This document shows, piece after piece, positions 5,116 through 9,177 of a stretch of 9,177 nucleotides of DNA (position 1 is the first letter of the stretch; every line of letters begins with the position of its first letter). This DNA is from an uncultured Prevotellaceae bacterium (lineage in GTDB: Bacteria; Bacteroidota; Bacteroidia; Bacteroidales; Muribaculaceae), in the NCBI GenBank assembly GCA_937892085.1, contig CALAVD010000160.1:1-9177 (forward strand), in the 5' to 3' direction. The translations under genes and the position numbers were made by a program. The notes below the pieces were generated by a model. It had not been told where the DNA came from. It made no database searches and was given only the letters and a program-made list of their open reading frames with translations.

Positions 5116-5721
5116 ATGCAAAGCATAAACTACTCACCATACGTTATGCCCATTTTCAGGCAGATGGGCAACGAGCGGTCGTTTGCCGGCACAGCCTTTT
5201 GCATCGACGACTATCTGGTTACTGCGGGTCATGTGCTCACATATCCTGTCGCCTGCTATGTGCGTAACGGCAGCGATTACCATCCCTTACAATTCGATAA
5301 GTGGATACCTCAACAACTGCCCACCGATGACCACACTGGCTATGACGTGGCTTTTTACCCTATACCAGGGCTCAAAAGTCCGCTCTCGCTCGCCGAGAGC
5401 GACGCTGAGCCTAACGACTCTCTCGAGGTTCTGTGCTGGCAGATGCGAGGGGTAGCTCCAAAGCAGGTGGCAACGCAAGGACTTGTTATCAAAGACCCCG
5501 ACTTAGACGGTTACTTTCGTCTCGCTACCGCAAGCCACATCACCCACGGCTGTAGCGGCTGTCCAGCTTTTGACAGTGACGGTAAAGTCTATGGCATGAT
5601 AACTATGGGCCGCAGCGATGTTGACACACGAAACCTTGCGCCACTGTCTCGCCAGATGGAGCAGAACACCTGCTGGGCATTCAAGACGAGCTACATTAAG
5701 CGGTTTTTGCCGCTTCGATAG
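5116..5721 (+). CDS. Trypsin-fold serine peptidase, no evident signal peptide
   Basis: A 201-residue protein with the layout of a chymotrypsin/trypsin-like peptidase (Trypsin_2/DegP-like). The triad is in the right order: His39 in LVTAGHVL, Asp77 in GYDVAFYPI and Ser147 in HGCSGCPAF. GTAFCIDDYLVTAGHV (25-40) is the classic first-barrel signature. The oxyanion loop reads GCSGCP where most members have GNSGGP, so two cysteines (146 and 149) flank the serine; others are at 29, 47, 107 and 186. The N-terminus (MQSINYSPYVMPIFRQMGNE) is not a signal peptide, so it may act in the cytoplasm. There is no PDZ domain or second domain. The substrate is unknown. It starts 130 bp after the permease; a weak TAAAATTG box (5047-5054) could serve as promoter. 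The fold and triad are convincing, activity is inferred. Confidence 0.85.
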   Translation: MQSINYSPYVMPIFRQMGNERSFAGTAFCIDDYLVTAGHVLTYPVACYVRNGSDYHPLQFDKWIPQQLPTDDHTGYDVAFYPIPGLKSPLSLAESDAEPNDSLEVLCWQMRGVAPKQVATQGLVIKDPDLDGYFRLATASHITHGCSGCPAFDSDGKVYGMITMGRSDVDTRNLAPLSRQMEQNTCWAFKTSYIKRFLPLR

Positions 5722-5788
5722 TTTTCCGCTCGCTGTGCTCGCTGGTTTTCTGCTGGTTTTTATGGTGATTTTGGTTTTTTAAGGGTGA
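5722..5788. other. T/G-rich spacer after the peptidase gene
   Basis: No gene or clear terminator. GCTGGTTTT occurs twice (5741-5749 and 5752-5760) and once more after rbfA (3671-3679). The rest is a run of GGTTTT/GGTGATTT-like sequence of no known role. Confidence 0.4.
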
Positions 5789-5815
5789 TTTGTGCTATAT
5801 TATTGAGTAATTTAG

Positions 5816-5823
5816 TAATTTTG
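5816..5823 (+). promoter_or_regulatory. Promoter -7 element for the PBP1A gene
   Basis: TAATTTTG followed by C matches TAnnTTTG. The best -33 candidate, TTTG at 5789-5792, is 23 nt upstream, slightly long. The start would fall near 5830, inside the palindrome that follows, with a leader of only about 22 nt. Confidence 0.7.
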
Positions 5824-5850
5824 CAGTTATATTATATAATATAACACTGC
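5823..5850 (+). repeat. Long palindrome at the PBP1A transcription start
   Basis: GTTATATTAT (5826-5835) is followed at once by its reverse complement ATAATATAAC (5836-5845), a perfect 20-bp palindrome. A nested alternative pairs GCAGT (5823-5827) with ACTGC (5846-5850) outside TATATTAT/ATAATATA, leaving AC bulged. It begins at the last base of the -7 box and ends one base before the ATG, so it could be an operator for a dimeric repressor. Confidence 0.7.
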
Positions 5851-5851
5851 A

Positions 5852-8395
5852 ATGGGTGCTTTTTTCAGCAAGATAGTGGCCTTCTTCAAAGGCGTTGTCA
5901 GGTACTACAAGCGGTTTAATGCTTGGTACAAAGGGCTCTATAACGGCAAGCCGTGGTATGTGAAGGGCTTATTGGCTCTGTGTACGCTGTTTGTCACGCT
6001 GGTGCTGACGGTGGTTGCCATCAACATCAACTTCCTGTGGCTCTTTGGCAAGTCGCCATCGCTGGGCGAGATTATGTCGCCACGTCCTTACAACGCGTCC
6101 TATATCTATAGCGCCGATGGCAAGCTAATAGGCAAATACTACAAAGAGAACCGCACTCCCGTGAAATATGAGGAGGTGGACTCGATGTTCTACACTCTAC
6201 TCATCGACACCGAAGACGAGCGCTTCTACGAGCACCACGGCATTGACTTCAAGGGTATGGGCGGCGCGTTGAAAGACTTAGTGGTGCACCACCGCGCTCG
6301 TGGCGCTTCCACAATCACTCAGCAGTTAGTGAAGAACATGTTCAAAATGCGCACCAGCGAATACACTGGCGGCTTGCTGTGCAAAATTCCTGGTGTGGGA
6401 ATGCTCATTACCAAAGCTAAAGAGTGGATTCTCGCCAGCGAGATTGAGATATTCTACGACAAGAAAAACATCCTTGAGATGTATGCCAACACGGTAGATT
6501 TTGGTAATCAAGCTTTTGGCATCAAGACAGCAGCAAAGACTTATTTCAACACCACGCCCGACAAGCTCAGTACCGAGCAGTGCGCCATGCTCGTGGGCGT
6601 GCTCAAAGGCACTTCTTATTACAACCCACTTAACAACCCCAAGCGCTGTCTGGAGCGCCGCAATGTGGTGCTCAACAACGCTTTAGCTCACAACCACCTT
6701 ACGCAAAAGGACTATGACAAGCTCACAAAGCTCAACCTGAACATAAAATACACTCCCGAGACCGACCTCAACGTGGAGTGCCCTTACTTCAGGCAAGCGG
6801 TGGCCGAGGAGATGCTACAATGGTGCCAGCAGAACGACATCGACTTTTATCGCGACGGTCTCGAGATACACACCTCTATCGACACCCGCATGCAGGCGTG
6901 TGCCGAGAAAGCTGTGCTGGAGCAGATGAAAGTGGTGCAGCAGAACTTCGACCATGAGTGGGGTAACAGCCCATGCTGGGTGGACGACCGTGGCGAGGTG
7001 ATTCCCGATTTCGTGGCTCGCAAAGCCGAGCAAAGCCCTGTCTATAAACAGCTGATGGCGAAATTTAACGAGAACTACGACTCGGTGAACTACTATATGA
7101 ACCAGAAACACAGGGTAAAGCTTTTCGACTACAATGGTGGACATTACGCCGAGATGAGTTCGCTTGATTCGGTAGAATACATGCTCCACAAAATGCACTG
7201 CGGCTTCATCGCTATGGACCCGCACACTGGCGAGGTGAAAGCATGGGTGGGCGATGTCGATTACAAGACGTGGCAATACGACAACGTGCGGGCGCAGCAC
7301 CAGCCTGGCAGCACGTTCAAGCTCTTTGTGTATAGTGCCGCCATGAAGATGGGCATCAAGCCGTGTGACATGTATGTAGATGCGCCGCTTGCCAATCCTC
7401 TTGTAGATATTGACCCGGCTACAGGTATCGCAAAGCTGTGGACACCCAAGAACGCCAGTGGCAGGTTTTCCAACGCCAACATGACAGTGCGGTCGGCGTT
7501 CGCCCGTAGCAACAACATCGTTGCCGTGAAAGTGGGCAACGATGTGGGAGTGAACAATGTCGCCGGCACCGCGTTTGAGATGGGTGTGAAGTCAAACTTA
7601 GCAAGAACGCCATCGATGTTCCTTGGCTCCAGCGATGTGAACCTCATGGAGTTAGTGAGCGCCTACGGCACAGTCATCAACGACGGTCAGCCCAAGAAAC
7701 CAGTGTTAGTGACAAAAATATATCGCACCAACAAGAAAGGCGAGAAGGAAGAAATCTACAACAGCAAAGCCTTCGATGACCCCGATAGGGCGTTGTCGCA
7801 TAACCAGGCCTATTGTATGCGCAAGTTGCTTGAGGCGGTGTGCCGTGATGCTGGCGGCACTGGAGTGGCTATCAACAACTATGTGAGCAATGTGGGAATA
7901 GGTGGAAAGACAGGCACTTCAGACAACTTCACCGACGCCTGGTTTGTGGCTACCACCCCCAATTTAGTGTGTGGCGCCTGGGTGGGCGGCAGTTACCGCC
8001 AAATACACTTCAAGACTGCTAATGGTCAAGGAGGTAGAGCCGCATTGCCCATTGTGGGAGCTTTCTTGCGCAGGGTGCTGGCAAAGCGCGACCTTGCCTA
8101 CCTTCGCAAGCAATTTGTTGCCGACTATGACCTCGACCGTCGCTATTTCGCCTGTGAAGGCACCATTAACACTGGCGAAGACCAGGATCGCGACTCCACG
8201 TCGCTGGGCTATGACACTATCACCCCACAAAACTCCGCCGATGGCAGCTACGACAGCACACGCTACATTCGCGATAGGGTGTATGACGACATCTACGGTC
8301 CCGGTGAAGGTCCTCGTAACAAAAATGACGAAGAGGAGCGCCCCGTTGACCCGGCGATTGAAGAACGCGTGAAAAACGCCTTTGGAAAACAGTGA
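5852..8395 (+). CDS. mrcA: Class A penicillin-binding protein 1A (transglycosylase/transpeptidase)
   Basis: An 847-residue bifunctional peptidoglycan synthase that polymerises lipid II into glycan strands and cross-links the peptides on the periplasmic face. After a basic cytoplasmic N-terminus, one membrane segment spans about 38-62. The GT51 transglycosylase domain (about 85-270) shows TEDERFYEHHGID with catalytic Glu121, GASTITQQLVKN (151-162) and a further conserved block near 199-229. The transpeptidase domain (about 445-740) has the three penicillin-binding motifs: STFK at 487-490 with nucleophile Ser487, SNN at 553-555, and KTGT at 686-689. The C-terminal tail (about 770-847) is acidic and low in hydrophobics, typical of Bacteroidota members. 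Length is normal. The symbol follows the E. coli PBP1A gene by analogy. Its own promoter and a palindrome lie directly before the ATG; nadB follows after 70 bp of repeats. Confidence 0.95.
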   Translation: MGAFFSKIVAFFKGVVRYYKRFNAWYKGLYNGKPWYVKGLLALCTLFVTLVLTVVAININFLWLFGKSPSLGEIMSPRPYNASYIYSADGKLIGKYYKENRTPVKYEEVDSMFYTLLIDTEDERFYEHHGIDFKGMGGALKDLVVHHRARGASTITQQLVKNMFKMRTSEYTGGLLCKIPGVGMLITKAKEWILASEIEIFYDKKNILEMYANTVDFGNQAFGIKTAAKTYFNTTPDKLSTEQCAMLVGVLKGTSYYNPLNNPKRCLERRNVVLNNALAHNHLTQKDYDKLTKLNLNIKYTPETDLNVECPYFRQAVAEEMLQWCQQNDIDFYRDGLEIHTSIDTRMQACAEKAVLEQMKVVQQNFDHEWGNSPCWVDDRGEVIPDFVARKAEQSPVYKQLMAKFNENYDSVNYYMNQKHRVKLFDYNGGHYAEMSSLDSVEYMLHKMHCGFIAMDPHTGEVKAWVGDVDYKTWQYDNVRAQHQPGSTFKLFVYSAAMKMGIKPCDMYVDAPLANPLVDIDPATGIAKLWTPKNASGRFSNANMTVRSAFARSNNIVAVKVGNDVGVNNVAGTAFEMGVKSNLARTPSMFLGSSDVNLMELVSAYGTVINDGQPKKPVLVTKIYRTNKKGEKEEIYNSKAFDDPDRALSHNQAYCMRKLLEAVCRDAGGTGVAINNYVSNVGIGGKTGTSDNFTDAWFVATTPNLVCGAWVGGSYRQIHFKTANGQGGRAALPIVGAFLRRVLAKRDLAYLRKQFVADYDLDRRYFACEGTINTGEDQDRDSTSLGYDTITPQNSADGSYDSTRYIRDRVYDDIYGPGEGPRNKNDEEERPVDPAIEERVKNAFGKQ

Positions 8396-8402
8396 ACCAG
8401 GC

Positions 8403-8460
8403 CAACTGAAAGCTAACAACTATAAACTAATAACTTTTACAACTGATAACTAACAACTAC
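8403..8460 (+). repeat. AACT-type degenerate repeats before nadB
   Basis: The spacer is almost wholly built from AACT/TAAC words, such as CAACT at 8403, 8417, 8440 and 8454 and TAAC/TAAT steps between. Its reverse complement resembles the TAGTT repeats at 4986-5020, with AACTATAAACT (8418-8428) an exact match. No TAnnTTTG box is seen, so the source of nadB transcription is unclear. Confidence 0.7.
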
Positions 8461-8465
8461 ACATT

Positions 8466-9177
8466 ATGGTTTACAAATATGACTATCTTATTATAGGCTC
8501 GGGCGTGGCAGGAATGAGCTTCGCTCTGAAGGTTGCCGGGACCGGCAAGGTGGCTCTCGTGTGCAAGAGCACGCTCGACGAGGCCAACACCGACCTTGCC
8601 CAGGGTGGCGTGGCAAGCGTCACAAATCTCGAAGTCGATAACTTTGAGAAGCACATCCACGACACTATGGTAGCTGGCGACTGGCTCAGCGATCCCAAGG
8701 CCGTGGAGCAGGTGGTGACACAAGCTCCAGAACAAATTAAAGCCCTGATAAATTGGGGTGTAGATTTCGACAAGAATGAGAAGGGCGACTTCGACCTGCA
8801 CCGCGAGGGAGGGCACAGCGAGTTTCGCATCCTCCATCATGCCGACAACACCGGCCATGAGATTCAGGAGTCGCTCATCGAGGCGGTGAAGGCTCACGAT
8901 AACATCGACATCTTCGACAACCACTTCGCCGTCGAGATTCTCACCCAGCATCACTTGGGCAAGATTGTGACCCGCCGCACCCCCGACATACAGTGCTACG
9001 GAGCCTATGTCCTCAACCAAGAGACTGGTAAGGTAGATACCTTCCTCTCGCGCGTCACTCTAATGGCTACCGGCGGCTGTGGCGCAGTGTATCACACCAC
9101 CACTAACCCCCTCATCGCCACTGGCGACGGCATCGCCATGGTCTATCGCGCCAAGGGCACAGTGCAGGACATGGAGT
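8466..9177 (+). CDS. nadB: L-aspartate oxidase, N-terminal part (cut by window edge)
   Basis: FAD-dependent enzyme that oxidises L-aspartate to iminoaspartate, which quinolinate synthase (NadA) uses in de novo NAD synthesis; cytoplasmic. Of a usual length of about 520-540 residues, 237 codons are present and the frame is open at the window edge. The dinucleotide-binding start YDYLIIGSGVAGMSFAL is at residues 5-21 with GSGVAG at 11-16. LAQGGVA (45-51) and LHREGGHSEFRILHHADNTG (111-130) are hallmarks of NadB and separate it from most succinate dehydrogenase flavoproteins. ATGGCGAVY (201-209) and ATGDGIAM (218-225) are the second FAD-contact region. The ATG at 8466 gives the expected short N-terminus. 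nadA and nadC are not in the window. It follows the PBP1A gene after 70 bp of repeats; any functional link with it is unlikely. Confidence 0.96.
   Translation, partial: MVYKYDYLIIGSGVAGMSFALKVAGTGKVALVCKSTLDEANTDLAQGGVASVTNLEVDNFEKHIHDTMVAGDWLSDPKAVEQVVTQAPEQIKALINWGVDFDKNEKGDFDLHREGGHSEFRILHHADNTGHEIQESLIEAVKAHDNIDIFDNHFAVEILTQHHLGKIVTRRTPDIQCYGAYVLNQETGKVDTFLSRVTLMATGGCGAVYHTTTNPLIATGDGIAMVYRAKGTVQDME

Noticed and set aside
6815..7647. Minus-strand ORFs of 128-161 codons inside the PBP1A gene
   Set aside because: They are antisense to conserved transglycosylase/transpeptidase sequence and show no protein family likeness.
5116..8395. Defence or signalling cassette formed by the peptidase and neighbours
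   Set aside because: The neighbours are housekeeping genes (permease, PBP1A, nadB) with separate promoters or repeat-filled spacers; no sensor, nuclease or effector gene is present.
8457..9020. Minus-strand ORF of 187 codons opposite nadB
   Set aside because: The plus frame carries all NadB motifs; the antisense frame is a codon-bias artefact.

Overview
The window looks like an ordinary chromosomal stretch from a member of the Bacteroidales (Prevotella- or Muribaculaceae-like; I cannot settle the genus). Four upstream regions carry the Bacteroidota -7 promoter motif TAnnTTTG, two of them with a TTTG/CTTG -33 box at exactly 20 bp. Shine-Dalgarno sequences are essentially absent and leaders are A/T-rich. 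The gene families (DUF3467, a LolC/E-type permease next to rbfA, a long class A PBP, NadB) fit this group. There is no phage, insertion sequence, CRISPR array, tRNA or rRNA.

Layout. On the minus strand from the left edge: the N-terminal 265 codons of cysS (cut by the window edge), a DUF3467 protein and an unrecognised 236-residue lipoprotein. A back-to-back promoter region (about 2130-2220) separates this minus-strand block from the plus-strand block. On the plus strand: a COMT-like O-methyltransferase, a terminator-like hairpin overlapping its stop, an orphan TonB C-terminal-domain fragment, rbfA (30S maturation), a LolC/LolE-type ABC permease, a trypsin-fold peptidase with no visible signal peptide, a penicillin-binding protein 1A and the first 237 codons of nadB (cut by the right edge).

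The genes are mostly unrelated housekeeping functions: tRNA charging, ribosome maturation, lipoprotein trafficking, peptidoglycan synthesis and NAD synthesis. Only rbfA plus the permease (87 bp apart, no promoter seen between) and DUF3467 plus cysS (75 bp apart) look like possible co-transcription units.

The most unusual content lies between the genes. Several spacers hold short degenerate tandem repeats: 8-bp CTTGTTTA-type units directly before two start codons (one of them facing an inverted ACAAG array in the same leader), 14-bp TAGTTCACAGTT-type units, their reverse-complement relatives before nadB, and a TGCATAA-type run before cysS. Other points are a long palindrome sitting on the expected transcription start of the PBP1A gene, the TonB fragment, and the GCSGCP active-site loop of the peptidase. 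I see no convincing new multi-gene system; the repeat-laden leaders are the best candidates for something undescribed.
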